A DNA stretch of 64,000 bases from CAVYXZ01 sp965223835 (GCA_965223835.1 CBDCXQ010000001.1:5952001-6016000); one strand, 5' to 3'; counted from the stretch's first letter, positions 52,307-62,378 are shown. Notes: generated by a model from the letters alone, not told the origin. A program made the numbers and translations.

Positions 52307-52837
52307 TCAAGCTTTGCAGCTAAACCGCAGTTCGACCACGCCGTTGGAATAGGACTGGGTGTTGGTGAGGGTGACGGATTGCACGCTGTCGAGTTCAAGG
52401 AACAGCCGAATACCTTTGCCCAACATGACCGGCATGATGAAGATGCGATACTCGTCGATCAAATCTTGCTCGATGAACGCTTTGGTGAGTTGGGCGCCAC
52501 CAATGAAAAAGATGTCTTTCTCGGTCTCCGCCTTGATCTGCTCCACTAATCCGGGGAAGTCGCCCGTGACCTGGCGCACATCATCATCCGGGTGGTCCGC
52601 CAATGGCTGACTGGTGACGATATACGATGGCATATCTTTGTAATGCCACACGCCGAAGTCCAATACCTGCCGGTAGGTCTTGCCGCCCATAATCACCGCG
52701 CCGATGGAAGCCGCAAATTCACTGTACCCATAATCGTCATTGGGGTCGTCAAACTGGTCCAGCCATGCCACGCTGCCATCTGCCGCCGCAATATGGCCAT
52801 CCAGACTCGCCGCGATATACAACACCACGTTGCCCAT
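52307..52837 (-). CDS. Dihydrofolate reductase-family (RibD C-terminal) protein
   Basis: 176 residues. YIAASLDGHIAAADG, GAVIMGGKTYRQVL, DIFFIGGAQLTKAF and IFIMPVMLGKGIRLF are typical of the RibD_C/DHFR-like group (YwjB/YyaP). The true reaction is unknown; NADPH binding is likely. Confidence 0.85.
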   Translation of the reverse strand: MGNVVLYIAASLDGHIAAADGSVAWLDQFDDPNDDYGYSEFAASIGAVIMGGKTYRQVLDFGVWHYKDMPSYIVTSQPLADHPDDDVRQVTGDFPGLVEQIKAETEKDIFFIGGAQLTKAFIEQDLIDEYRIFIMPVMLGKGIRLFLELDSVQSVTLTNTQSYSNGVVELRFSCKA

Positions 52838-52924
52838 GTTCTATCCTCACCGCTTGTAGTTGATTATTTTACTTTAACGGAGAAATATGACAGGTGCTGT
52901 CAGGTTTGGGAATTGGGCTTAGGT

Positions 52925-53742
52925 TTACTGCTCCGCCTTCCCCGCCACCGCGAAGACCTCACGCTCGAAGAACCAGCGGAACGGCGGCAGATCGAAGGCG
53001 ACTTTGCGCAGCATTGCCAGCGGCGTGCTTTCGCTGCGGTTCTGCGGTGGACTATCCAGCCAGACTTTGCCCCTGAACCCGGCTTGCCGCAGCGCCCGGT
53101 TCATGCTGACAATCGATTGTTCGTTGACATGCACATGTTCATTGACATCCACCAGAAACTGCCGCGGGTCTTTGGGGTATTTATGGCCTTCGCCAGCAGC
53201 GTCCGTACCAGCCGCACCAACGGGTAGGCATAGCGATCATACCAGATGTTGGGCGCGGTATGGATGATAAAGCGACCATCAGGCTTGAGTACGCGATGCA
53301 CTTCCAGCATGGCCTCGTGCAGTTCCCAGGGATGTAGATGCTCAACCACATCGAACATGAGCACCCGATCAAACGCCGCATCGGGGAACGGGAGCTTTTT
53401 GGCATCGGCCCGACCGACGGCGGTATTACCCGGCGTCACCCCATTCAACCCCTGAATCACCTCACGCGACATACTGACGGCGACGGCAGCGTAATCAATG
53501 CCATAAGCATTCGCGCCCAATTGCGCACAATGCCGCAAGATCTCACCGCGTCCGCAACCGACATCCAGCACCGCCATGCCGGGCAGCACTTCCGCCAGCT
53601 CGAACGCCGCTTTCAGCCGCCGCGATAAATGCTCACCTTCGCTGGTATTGAATTCGTCATAACCTTCACACGCAGTCCGAAAATATTCTTCGGTATATAG
53701 CGCAGACGAGACGGGTTGTTGATTGTGTTCCTGGTTAGTCAT
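52925..53742 (-). pseudogene. SAM-dependent methyltransferase, one frameshift
   Basis: From the ATG at 53742 (MTNQEHNQQPVSS) the class I motif VLDVGCGRGEILRHC, DAAFDRVLMFDVVEHL and HRVLKPDGRFIIHTAPN are intact. Near 53160-53180 the frame shifts at a CCCC/AAA/CCC run; the original frame ends soon after, while the other frame carries on as PKDPRQFLVDVNEHVHVNEQ down to 52925. A single base change would restore one protein of about 272 residues. It could be a true mutation or a sequencing error. Confidence 0.75.
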
Positions 53743-53964
53743 GAGAACCTGAAAATCATCCGGGGAAATATGCAGCAAAATTATACAGAACACCGCCCTT
53801 GATGCAAAGGATTCATTAGAGCGGTCGTGCCGCGCCTTAAGGGCCTCAACAATCCCGGCATGATATGATATATATGGCACTTGAATCATCCACCCATAAC
53901 CTTTTGAACAGCCCAACGGTAATGAACATAACACGCGCACGACGACTTGATTGGAGACCCGCCG

Positions 53965-54543
53965 GTGGACCGCGTTGAGGAACGGCGTTTGCTACGGCAA
54001 GCGCAGCGCGGCGATGCCGAAGCGTTTGCTGAACTGTATCGTGAGCATGTTCAGGCCATCTTTCGGTATGTTGTACAGCGGGTCACGGACCACCAACTGG
54101 CGGAAGATTTGACCGGTGATGTTTTTACCAAAGCGTTACAGGGCCTCGACCGTTATCAAGATCGTGGCAAACCGTTTATCGCCTGGCTATATCGGATTGC
54201 ACGGGCGCGGGTGATCGACCATTATCGTAAGCATGACCGGCGGCCAACGGAAAGTGATATTGACGTTGAGCCATTGTCAGTCGACACCAACATGGATGCT
54301 GAAATGGTGCAAAGTCATGCCGCCAGGGTGCTGCGAATGGCGATCAGCGAGCTAACTGAAGATCAGCAACAGGTTATCATGCTGCGGTTTATTGAGGGTT
54401 ATCGAATTGATGCCATTGCCGAGGTCATGGGGAAACAGCCCAACGCGATCAAAGCGCTGCAACACCGGGCGTTGCGGGCACTCGCCAGCCGGTTGGAGCG
54501 CTCTGGCTTTGACATCGATTCAATTCTGGCAGGAATCTCATGA
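53965..54543 (+). CDS. ECF-type RNA polymerase sigma factor
   Basis: About 192 residues from the GTG at 53965 (GGAG upstream). Region 2: LAEDLTGDVFTKALQGLDRYQDRGKPFIAWLYRIARARVIDHYRK. Region 4: LTEDQQQVIMLRFIEGYRIDAIAEVMGKQPNAIKALQHRALRAL. The stop overlaps the next gene, a probable anti-sigma factor (ATGA), as is usual for ECF pairs. Confidence 0.9.
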   Translation: MDRVEERRLLRQAQRGDAEAFAELYREHVQAIFRYVVQRVTDHQLAEDLTGDVFTKALQGLDRYQDRGKPFIAWLYRIARARVIDHYRKHDRRPTESDIDVEPLSVDTNMDAEMVQSHAARVLRMAISELTEDQQQVIMLRFIEGYRIDAIAEVMGKQPNAIKALQHRALRALASRLERSGFDIDSILAGIS

Positions 54544-55721
54544 ACGACGTCCCGCGACAATTTGAAGACGTGCTGGATACCTGCCTGGATGCAATCCTGT
54601 CTGGGAAGTTGACTCTGGAAGAATGTCTCCAACAATACCCCGATCACGCCGCCGACTTAAAACCCGCCCTGCAGGTCGCCTTATTAACCACCCGCCTGAA
54701 CCGACCAGCAATGGCAGCAGCCAGCGTCGCCGCATTGGAAATGCGCCTTCAAGGTGAACTCCTTGCTTCAAAATCGCATCCACAAACAACCGCCGTCCTA
54801 CTGCCCATCAGCCGCCTCGTGGCGACGATTGCCATTGTCTTGTTCTTGACCGTGGGAGTCGGCGGTGGAGCGGTTGCCGCTTCAGCTCAGGCCCGGCCCG
54901 GCGATTTTCTCTATGGCCTCAAACGATTGTGGGAGGCGATTATCCTTGCGCTCTCGTCGTTGACCAGCAGCACCGGCACCACCTGGCTCCATCTGGCCCA
55001 TGTTCGTCTGGATGAGATCGAAGATCTGGCCCACCGGGGGATACTCGATGAAAGTTTACTGGTTGATCTTTACGAAGCGTCAGCCAATACCCTGCTGTAT
55101 GTCGATAATGGTAGCGAAGCCCAGGTCATCGCCTATGTGAGCGAGGCCCACATCCGCTTGATTGACCTGCCGGAAACACTGACTCGCTCAACGGTCCATG
55201 CTGACCTGCTAAATTTGCTCACGATAAATGATGGCGTAGTCCATACACCCTCGTCGACCAGTCCTCCCAGCCTCGAAACAACGCTTATCACCCCTGACCC
55301 TACCAACACGTTTTCGCCGACTGCAACCACAACGCCATCACCAACGGCAACGCGCACACCCACCGCAACAGCGACAGTGACCAGGACGCGGCCCCCACTC
55401 AACACGGTCGCGCCCAGCTTAACCCCCACCTCGCGGGTTGCGGCGACAGCGACGGCGACGCAAATTCCCACCATCACCCCCTCACCGACGACGCAACCAT
55501 CCGTGACGCCGACGTTTACCTGGACGCCATTACCGCTGCCCGCACTGCCAACAACCGACTCGTCGGGCAACTCACCCACGTCTGCCCCTGGTGGGTCCAG
55601 TAATCCACCGACGACTCAACCGACAGTGGACGCGACGATTCGTTTCCGGGCAACGCAGGCCATATTGATTCCGACCCTGACCGCTCAGGCAACGATGGCA
55701 ACCGAAGAAGTCCAACCCTAG
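54540..55721 (+). CDS. Probable anti-sigma factor, DUF5667-type, with Thr/Pro/Ser tail
   Basis: 393 residues. Cytoplasmic N-terminus (about 1-90) with the CLDAILSGKLTLEECLQQYPDH helix pair seen in sigma-binding domains, one membrane segment (about 93-115), then ARPGDFLYGLKRLWEAI, the DUF5667 motif. From about residue 240 an extracellular tail is almost entirely Thr, Pro, Ser and Ala, a likely glycosylated stalk. It overlaps the ECF gene and should hold that sigma factor at the membrane. Confidence 0.82.
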   Translation: MNDVPRQFEDVLDTCLDAILSGKLTLEECLQQYPDHAADLKPALQVALLTTRLNRPAMAAASVAALEMRLQGELLASKSHPQTTAVLLPISRLVATIAIVLFLTVGVGGGAVAASAQARPGDFLYGLKRLWEAIILALSSLTSSTGTTWLHLAHVRLDEIEDLAHRGILDESLLVDLYEASANTLLYVDNGSEAQVIAYVSEAHIRLIDLPETLTRSTVHADLLNLLTINDGVVHTPSSTSPPSLETTLITPDPTNTFSPTATTTPSPTATRTPTATATVTRTRPPLNTVAPSLTPTSRVAATATATQIPTITPSPTTQPSVTPTFTWTPLPLPALPTTDSSGNSPTSAPGGSSNPPTTQPTVDATIRFRATQAILIPTLTAQATMATEEVQP

Positions 55722-55805
55722 CCCGAACCCATATAAAATTGGGTACAATAGCGGCAGAACATGATGCTTTGTGCCTGCTTGCGGATTGAATAGGACAGAC
55801 TGGCG

Positions 55806-56963
55806 ATGAAGATCACCAGAATTGAAACCTTCGACCTGGAATGCCCGCTGGAACGACCATTTGGCTGGTCACAGGGTTGGATTGATAAACGGAGTACGGG
55901 GGTTGTTCGGCTGACGACGGATGATGGATTGGTCGGTTGGGGCGAGGGCAGTGGTGGCGCTGCCGGGACGATTATCCATCAGCGCTTTGCACCGATACTC
56001 TTAAACTCGAACCCCTTCGAGCGGGCCGGTTTGTGGCAAAAAATGTATCACGCGCTGTACAATGCCAACCTGACCGGTGGCTTTGGCGGCAGTGCGCTGA
56101 GTGCGATTGACATCGCCCTGTGGGATATTGTTGGGCAAGCGACCGAATTGCCGGTTGCCGACCTGTTGGGTGGTCGCATTCGGGATCGCGTTGCCGTCTA
56201 CGCGACCGGGTTGTATTACACCGACGGCGAATTCCCCAACCGTTTGCTGGATGAAGCGCGGGGCTATGTCGACGCTGGTTTTCAGGGGATGAAGACCAAA
56301 GTTGGCGGCCTGGCCTTAAAAGATGATGCTGAGCGGGTCGGGGCATTGCGAACCGCTATCGGCCCTGATATTCAACTGATGGTCGATGCCAATCAAGCCT
56401 ATGACGCCGCGACTGCCAGCCGCATGGGGCAGCGTTTAGCCGAGCATGATATTTACTGGTTTGAAGAGCCGGTCAATGCCAACGATCTGGCGGGCTATTT
56501 GCAGGTACAGGCCGGACAGTCGATACCGTTAGCCGGGGGCGAAGGATTGCGGACCCGCTTCGAATTCCGCGATTTTGTCGCACGACAGGCCATCGCCCAT
56601 GCCCAACCAGATGTGGTGATTGTGGGTGGCATCATTGAACAGCAGCGGGTGGCTCTACTAGCCAATACCTTTGGCGTTCAGTTCAATCCTCATGTCTGGG
56701 GATCACCCATCATGGTTGCGGCGACCCTGCATGTTGCGGCGACGATTCCACCTGTATCTCCAGCGCGGAATGCATTACCCTATCAACAGGAACCGGTTAT
56801 GGAGTTCGACCGCACCCCCAATGCGATCCGTGAAGCTTTGTGTACGGAAGCCTTTGACCAGATTGATGGCTATCTCACCGTGCCAGATGCGCCGGGTTTA
56901 GGTATTATTGTGGATGAAGCGGCGTTAGAATGCTTAACGGTAAACTATCATACGAGTGGGTAA
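55806..56963 (+). CDS. Enolase-superfamily enzyme (mandelate racemase/muconate cycloisomerase type)
   Basis: 385 residues. Catalytic pattern: KxK (MKTKVG), metal ligands D in MVDANQAY, E in WFEEPVNAN, E in LAGGEGLRTR, and the His in FNPHVWGSP of the mandelate racemase subgroup. It probably dehydrates or racemises a sugar acid. Neighbouring SDR and aldo-keto reductase genes fit carbohydrate metabolism. Substrate unknown. Confidence 0.88.
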   Translation: MKITRIETFDLECPLERPFGWSQGWIDKRSTGVVRLTTDDGLVGWGEGSGGAAGTIIHQRFAPILLNSNPFERAGLWQKMYHALYNANLTGGFGGSALSAIDIALWDIVGQATELPVADLLGGRIRDRVAVYATGLYYTDGEFPNRLLDEARGYVDAGFQGMKTKVGGLALKDDAERVGALRTAIGPDIQLMVDANQAYDAATASRMGQRLAEHDIYWFEEPVNANDLAGYLQVQAGQSIPLAGGEGLRTRFEFRDFVARQAIAHAQPDVVIVGGIIEQQRVALLANTFGVQFNPHVWGSPIMVAATLHVAATIPPVSPARNALPYQQEPVMEFDRTPNAIREALCTEAFDQIDGYLTVPDAPGLGIIVDEAALECLTVNYHTSG

Positions 56964-56988
56964 AGTCGTGTAGGCGGAGTTTCTCAAA

Positions 56989-57243
56989 ATGCCCGACGAT
57001 CAACTGAACAATCTGGATCATGAAGCCCTGTACGCGATTTCGCTCGACGTGCTTGACCTCTCTGACAACGCCCTGCAGACGCTGGCACGTGAAGAAATCA
57101 CGTCAGTTGGTGATTGTGTTGATCTGTTAGCCCGCTGGCAGCAAACGACCATTAACGCGCCGTTTGCCCTGCTGAATGCTGTATACGTCGAAGCCCGCCC
57201 CCAGCTCATCGAACTCGGTTATTGGGCTGACGAAGATGGCTAA
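56989..57243 (+). CDS. Small RpoA C-terminal-domain-like protein
   Basis: 84 residues. LDVLDLSDNALQTLAREEITSVGDCVDLLARW resembles the helix-hairpin-helix alpha-CTD of RNA polymerase (LxLSVRxxNCLKxxxIxTVGDL). It has no polymerase core part. It could bind DNA or a polymerase partner. Lies 25 nt after the enolase-superfamily gene. Confidence 0.65.
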   Translation: MPDDQLNNLDHEALYAISLDVLDLSDNALQTLAREEITSVGDCVDLLARWQQTTINAPFALLNAVYVEARPQLIELGYWADEDG

Positions 57244-57252
57244 CTCACGAAT

Positions 57253-58008
57253 TTAGCGGGCGGTCCACCCCAGATCAACCATTAAACTTGCCCCCGTAAT
57301 CACCCCACCTGATGGTGAGCATAAATACAGGACAAAATCGGCGATTTCGCCGGGCTGAATCAGTCGCTTGATCGCTGCCGGGGCCAGCATCACCTCCTCG
57401 ATCACTGCCTCCCGCGACAGATCATGGGCCTGTGCCTGGTCATCAATCTGATTCTCAACCAGCGGCGTCGCTACATAGGCGGGACAGATGGCGTTAACAG
57501 TGATGCCATGACAGCCGCCCTCTAATGCCGCGCATTTCGTCAGCCCAATCAGCCCGTGCTTGGCTGCGATATAGGCGCTCTTGTAGGGCGATGCCACCAC
57601 ACCATGTATCGATGCCATGTTGATGACGCGCCCCCCTTTTTGGGCTTGCATTGTCGGCCAGACGTAGCGGGTCAGCAGGAAGGGCGCTGTCAGCATCAAG
57701 GCAATCATCTGATTCCATTTTTCTTCCGGGAAATTCTCCAGCGGGTCAACGTGCTGGAAACCCGCATTATTCACCAGCACGTCAATGCGCCCATGCCGTT
57801 TCAAGGTTTCCTGGACGACATGTTCACAGGCCGACTGCTCCGTTAGGTCAACCATGAGACTGTCGATGTTGCTACGCAATGCCGGGTCATCGGTGCCAGC
57901 CTGAACATCGGCTGAAACAACCACATAGTCCTGCCGGGCCAGTGCTGCAACAATCGCCAGGCCAATACCACTGGCCCCGCCGGTCACAATCGCTACCTGT
58001 TGCGACAC
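57253..58008 (-). CDS. 3-hydroxybutyrate dehydrogenase-like SDR
   Basis: About 251 residues from the GTG at 58008 (AGGAGG upstream). TGGASGIGLAI, NNAGFQHVDPLENFPEEKW, ASIHGVVASPYKSAYIAAKHGLIGLTK and CPAYVATPLVENQI follow the D-3-hydroxybutyrate dehydrogenase family closely. Converts 3-hydroxybutyrate to acetoacetate with NAD. Confidence 0.88.
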   Translation of the reverse strand: MSQQVAIVTGGASGIGLAIVAALARQDYVVVSADVQAGTDDPALRSNIDSLMVDLTEQSACEHVVQETLKRHGRIDVLVNNAGFQHVDPLENFPEEKWNQMIALMLTAPFLLTRYVWPTMQAQKGGRVINMASIHGVVASPYKSAYIAAKHGLIGLTKCAALEGGCHGITVNAICPAYVATPLVENQIDDQAQAHDLSREAVIEEVMLAPAAIKRLIQPGEIADFVLYLCSPSGGVITGASLMVDLGWTAR

Positions 58009-58075
58009 CCTGACCCTCCTGAGACAATCAAACGCACTGGTATCCAGTTTTGTTGTGCGTGGTAGATAGCAACAA

Positions 58076-59071
58076 TCAACGATAACGCGATTTGCCGCTT
58101 GCCGCCCACATGTCCGGGTCGGCACCAAACTTGCTTTTGAGATCGTCGGTCGCCGCGCTCAACCGCTGCACCACGTCTGTGCTCAATGTCAATTCCGCCG
58201 CCACCGCATTCTCTTCCATCTGCTGCCGATTACGTGCGCCCGCGATGACCGATGTTACGGCGGGTTGCTGTAGTAACCATGCCAGCGCCACATGTGCCAT
58301 CGGCTGGTTGATTTCTGCCGCGATCTGGCTAATGGCTTCAATAGCAGCAAAGGTCTCGGTTTCATAACCGGGGCTGTCATGACGGGCCTGGGGCCGTTCA
58401 TGCGTGTAGTGCCGGGTCCGCGCCCGATCATCAGGCACATCAGCGGCTGATTTAAACTTGCCCGTAAGTAAGCCCTGCATCAGCGGGCTGTAGGGCAAGA
58501 TACTGATGTTGTGTTCGACACACTGCGGTTGAATATCGACCTCAATGGGCCGCCACAGCAGGTTATAGGGCAACTGATTGGCTTCGAACCGGCCCACTGC
58601 CAGCATTTCTGGCTGATCGAGTTTGCCGAAATTCGACACGCCGATATAGCGAATTTTGCCCGCGTCACGCAATGCTTCTAATGCTTGATAGGTCTCGGCA
58701 AACGGAATCTCGCGGCTGGGCCAATGCACTTGATAGAGGTCGATGTAATCGGTGTTGAGGTGTTTCAGGCTACGCTCACAGGCCGCTTTGAGGTCTGCCG
58801 GTGCCAAGTTGTTTTGGCTCACCTTCGAGGCGATAATGACATCGGGTCGTCGACTGCCCAGCCCACGACTCAGCAGTTGTTCGGAATGCCCGTCGCCATA
58901 ACCTTCTGCCGTGTCAAAAAAATTCACACCGACATCCAGCGCGGCCTGGATAGTATCCAGCGAGTCGCTTTCGTCCTGGGGTCCCCAGTTAAAGCCACCG
59001 ATAATGGCCCAGCAGCCCATCGCCACAACCGATACCGAGAGGTCGGTCTGACCAAGATTGCGATAATTCAT
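58076..59071 (-). CDS. Aldo/keto reductase
   Basis: About 331 residues from the ATG at 59071. It begins MNYRNLGQTDLSVSVVAMGC. Catalytic tetrad: D and Y in FFDTAEGYG, K in IIASKVS, H in YQVHWPS. TIM-barrel oxidoreductase of the general aldo/keto reductase type; substrate unknown. Confidence 0.88.
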   Translation of the reverse strand: MNYRNLGQTDLSVSVVAMGCWAIIGGFNWGPQDESDSLDTIQAALDVGVNFFDTAEGYGDGHSEQLLSRGLGSRRPDVIIASKVSQNNLAPADLKAACERSLKHLNTDYIDLYQVHWPSREIPFAETYQALEALRDAGKIRYIGVSNFGKLDQPEMLAVGRFEANQLPYNLLWRPIEVDIQPQCVEHNISILPYSPLMQGLLTGKFKSAADVPDDRARTRHYTHERPQARHDSPGYETETFAAIEAISQIAAEINQPMAHVALAWLLQQPAVTSVIAGARNRQQMEENAVAAELTLSTDVVQRLSAATDDLKSKFGADPDMWAASGKSRYR

Positions 59072-59127
59072 GCGGTCTATGCCTTTGTGCGTAGTCGTCA
59101 AACACCGGCATTTTACCGCAAACCCGG

Positions 59128-60198
59128 TTAGTCGCGCGATAAACGATTAAACAAATCCTGTACCGGTTTGAGCAGTGTCCCTTCTTCGTCTTCTTCCTCG
59201 GCACCCAGCCGTTTGAGCGGTTTGCGAGGTCGTGTCGCCGTTTCTGCCTCTGCTACTTCGATTTCAGACGCTGGAACACCCCACACGCGCACCTCACCGG
59301 TCTCGGCATCATTACTTGAGAGCGACACCAGCTTACCCGCGCCGGATGCTAACAGGGTGCCATCAGCATTAAAGGCGATGCTGCGCACCGGGTCACTGTG
59401 CCCTATCAGCACCATTATCTGATCGCCGCTAGTGACCTGGCGCAAGCCCACGCTGGGAAAATCATTACGACTGGAGGCCATCAACTCACCATTGGGGCTG
59501 AAGATAATCTGATCTTCGCTAAAGTCGTGAATCACGCGTTGGTCGGCGAGGTTAAAGACTTTGCCATCGACTGCCAGCAAGTCATTGTTCGGGCTAAAGG
59601 CAAGGTTTTTCTCGCGCCCACCGGGCAACGTATGAACTTCCGCGCCGGTAACCACATCCCAGACCGTGACTTGACGCGGCGCATCGCCTTGGTTGTCCCA
59701 GCTAATGGTTGCCAGCAACATCCCATCGGGGCTAAAAGTCAGCGCTTGCACCGGTGACGCATGGTCAAATTTTTGCGCCAGTCGTTTCGTTTCCAGATTA
59801 CCAACGCGCACGACACCATCTTTCCCACCTGAAGCCAGCAACGTACCGTCCGGGCTGAAGGCAACGCCGGTCGTTCCCTGTGCATGGCCTTTGAGCGTGG
59901 CCTGATGTTCGCCCTGCAGGTCCATGAAGATGATGTCTCGTCCAGCAACCACCAGCGTTTCACCGTCCGGGCTAAAGGCCAGGTCCCGCGTGACTAGTTT
60001 CTGTGTCCAGCGCTGCCGCCGACTGCGTATATCCCATAAGTACAGATTATTAAACGTCGAGCAGGCCAGCAGGGTGCTATCCGGGCTAAAGGCGACGACC
60101 TGTACCGGGCCGGGATAATCATCGCCTAATGCAGCAATTTCAACCGCATTTTCGATATTTGTCAGGTTCAATACTTCAGTTGACACCGTAAGCCTCAT
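59128..60198 (-). CDS. WD40-repeat protein
   Basis: About 356 residues. At least seven blades with the repeated phrase FSPDGTLLASGGKDG/ FSPDSTLLACST and WD-like ends (NLYLWDIRSR, VTVWDV, VRVWGV). No signal peptide. A basic/acidic tail (TRPRKPLKRLGAEEEDEEG) follows. Function unknown; a scaffold. Confidence 0.85.
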   Translation of the reverse strand: MRLTVSTEVLNLTNIENAVEIAALGDDYPGPVQVVAFSPDSTLLACSTFNNLYLWDIRSRRQRWTQKLVTRDLAFSPDGETLVVAGRDIIFMDLQGEHQATLKGHAQGTTGVAFSPDGTLLASGGKDGVVRVGNLETKRLAQKFDHASPVQALTFSPDGMLLATISWDNQGDAPRQVTVWDVVTGAEVHTLPGGREKNLAFSPNNDLLAVDGKVFNLADQRVIHDFSEDQIIFSPNGELMASSRNDFPSVGLRQVTSGDQIMVLIGHSDPVRSIAFNADGTLLASGAGKLVSLSSNDAETGEVRVWGVPASEIEVAEAETATRPRKPLKRLGAEEEDEEGTLLKPVQDLFNRLSRD

Positions 60199-60320
60199 CA
60201 ATTCTTTGACAATTCATATACATACTATAACATCTTGCCGCCTGCCGGATATATGGGACTTTGGATTTAACGTCGCTATACTCATGAAATTCTTCGCAAG
60301 GATTCGTGAAGTGAGTAAAT

Positions 60321-61304
60321 GTGATGCGGGCGGATCGGTTACTTTCCATTTTGTTGCACTTGCAGGCCAACGGGCAGATGACCGCCGGTGAGCTGGCGCA
60401 GCGCCTGGAAGTTTCGCAACGGACGATTCTGCGCGATATGGATGCCCTCAGCGCCGCCGGGGTGCCGGTGGTGGCCGAGCGGGGTCACGGTGGCGGTTGG
60501 TCATTGCTGGATGGTTATCAGACCAAACTGAACGGCCTAAGTGCGGCGGAAATTCAGGCGATTGTCCTCAACAACCCACCTGACTTACTCAACGACCTGG
60601 GGTTGCAAAGCGCGGCACAGGTGGCCTGGCTCAAACTGCTGGCGGCGTTACCCGCTTTCAAACGCGATGATGCCACGCTCTTCCGGGAACGAATCTACAT
60701 CGACAACGGGCGCTGGCACAAATCCACCGAAGCGACACCCTGTTTACCCGCGCTGCAAGCGGCGCTGTGGCAGGATTGTCGCAGCAAAATCGCCTATGAA
60801 CGCAGTGATGGCACATTCGTTGACCGGTTGATTGACCCATTAGGATTGGTTGCCAAGCGCTCGGTCTGGTATCTGGTCGCGGCAGTTGACGGTGACTATC
60901 GTACTTATCGGGTCTCGCGGATGCAGCGCGTTGAATTAACCAATGAACCCGCCCAACGCCCCGCAGACTTTGATCTGGCGACCTACTGGCACGAATCCAC
61001 CGCCGCTTTTCGGGCTAACTTACCGCAATATCCGGCGATTTTACGAATAAGGGAAGATGCCCGCCACTTACCGAGTAGTTGGCGCTGGGCACAGGTCGAA
61101 CAGATCGAACCAGCGGATACGACGGGCTGGTGTGTGGTGCGAGTCAACTTCGAGGTACTGGAAGAAGCTGCCGGGGCCGTATTGGGCGCAGGCCCGCAGG
61201 TCTATGTCATCGAACCGGATGAACTACGCCAGCGCGTGGTCGAGATGGCCCGTACGGTGGTGGAATTGAATACAGAGCAGCAGTCCAATCAAAACAGGAA
61301 CTGA
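60321..61304 (+). CDS. YafY-type HTH/WYL-domain transcriptional regulator
   Basis: 327 residues; GTG at 60321 or ATG at 60324. N-terminal HTH_11 (RADRLLSILLHLQANGQMTAGELAQRLEVSQRTILRDMDAL), GHGGGWSLLDGYQTKLNGLS, then a WYL domain with SVWYLVAAVDGDYRTYRVSRM. WYL regulators sense ligands or nucleic acids. It precedes the dehydrogenase gene by 5 nt. Confidence 0.88.
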   Translation: MMRADRLLSILLHLQANGQMTAGELAQRLEVSQRTILRDMDALSAAGVPVVAERGHGGGWSLLDGYQTKLNGLSAAEIQAIVLNNPPDLLNDLGLQSAAQVAWLKLLAALPAFKRDDATLFRERIYIDNGRWHKSTEATPCLPALQAALWQDCRSKIAYERSDGTFVDRLIDPLGLVAKRSVWYLVAAVDGDYRTYRVSRMQRVELTNEPAQRPADFDLATYWHESTAAFRANLPQYPAILRIREDARHLPSSWRWAQVEQIEPADTTGWCVVRVNFEVLEEAAGAVLGAGPQVYVIEPDELRQRVVEMARTVVELNTEQQSNQNRN

Positions 61305-61309
61305 TTATC

Positions 61310-62272
61310 ATGAACCTTGAAGACATCCGTACAATTGCCGTTATCGGTGCCGGACTCATGGGGCATGGGATTGCCCAGGAATTCGCGCTGGCGGGTTATG
61401 AGGTACACCTGAACGATGTGAGTGCAGAGAAGTTACAGCAGGCCATTACCTTGATGCAGGGCAATTTTCAGATGCTGGTCAATAACGGGTCGGTCAGTCC
61501 GCAGCAAGCCGAAGATAGTTTGGCCCGTATTCAGCCCAATACCGAACTTCAGGCAGTTGCGTCTAAGGCAGATGTCGTGATCGAAGCGGTGCTGGAAAAT
61601 CTGGAACTTAAGCAGGAGATTTTTGCGCAATTGGACCGCTTCTGCCCGGAACATGCGATCCTGGCGAGCAATACGTCCAGCCTGATGCCCAGCATGTTAG
61701 CCGCTGCGACCCAGCGCCCCGACAAAGTTCTAGTGACGCACTATTTTAATCCGCCGCATTTGCTGCCACTGGTGGAGATCGTCCGGCACGAAGGCACCGC
61801 CGATGAAACGGTGAACGTCATCTATGACCTCATGCGCAAAGTGGGTAAAAGCCCGGCGATTATCCAGAAAGAGGTGCTCGGTTTCGTCGGCAACCGGCTG
61901 CAATTTGCGCTGTTTCGGGAGGCGTTGTCGCTCGTCGAGCAGGGGGTTGCCACGCCAGCGGATATTGATACGGTTGTGAAAACTGGCTTTGGGCGGCGCT
62001 ATGCAGCGGCTGGACCGTTTGAAATCTGGGAACTCGTGGGTTGGGATCTGATCTTAGCCATCAGTGAATATCTGGTGTCTGATCTTAACGCTTCACAGGA
62101 ACCATCACAGTTACTAAAAGACCTGGTGGAACAGGGTAAACTGGGGACGAAAACCGGCACGGGATTCTATGAATGGACGCCGGAAACTGCCGAAGCCTTG
62201 AAGCAATGGATTGGGCAAATGCTGGTTGAGATTGATCGCTTATCGCAAGTACATCAGTCAGACTCTGATTAG
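61310..62272 (+). CDS. 3-hydroxyacyl-CoA dehydrogenase
   Basis: 320 residues. Rossmann start VIGAGLMGHGIAQEFALAGY, catalytic His in VLVTHYFNPPHLLPLVEIV, and C-terminal domain EVLGFVGNRLQFALFREALSLVE. It oxidises 3-hydroxyacyl-CoA (or a related 3-hydroxy acid) with NAD. Overlapping context with the WYL gene suggests joint transcription. Confidence 0.88.
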   Translation: MNLEDIRTIAVIGAGLMGHGIAQEFALAGYEVHLNDVSAEKLQQAITLMQGNFQMLVNNGSVSPQQAEDSLARIQPNTELQAVASKADVVIEAVLENLELKQEIFAQLDRFCPEHAILASNTSSLMPSMLAAATQRPDKVLVTHYFNPPHLLPLVEIVRHEGTADETVNVIYDLMRKVGKSPAIIQKEVLGFVGNRLQFALFREALSLVEQGVATPADIDTVVKTGFGRRYAAAGPFEIWELVGWDLILAISEYLVSDLNASQEPSQLLKDLVEQGKLGTKTGTGFYEWTPETAEALKQWIGQMLVEIDRLSQVHQSDSD

Positions 62273-62378
62273 CATAACATACCCTACGAATGACCTATTT
62301 TGCGCCGAAAAATCTGGCACAATCGCCGATTGTCGCCTATGATGAGCCTGAACGTATCATAACCTGCGGGTGAAAATC

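Noticed and set aside
55133..55579. Val/Gly-rich minus frame opposite the anti-sigma tail
   Set aside because: It is the antisense of the Thr/Pro/Ser repeat codons.
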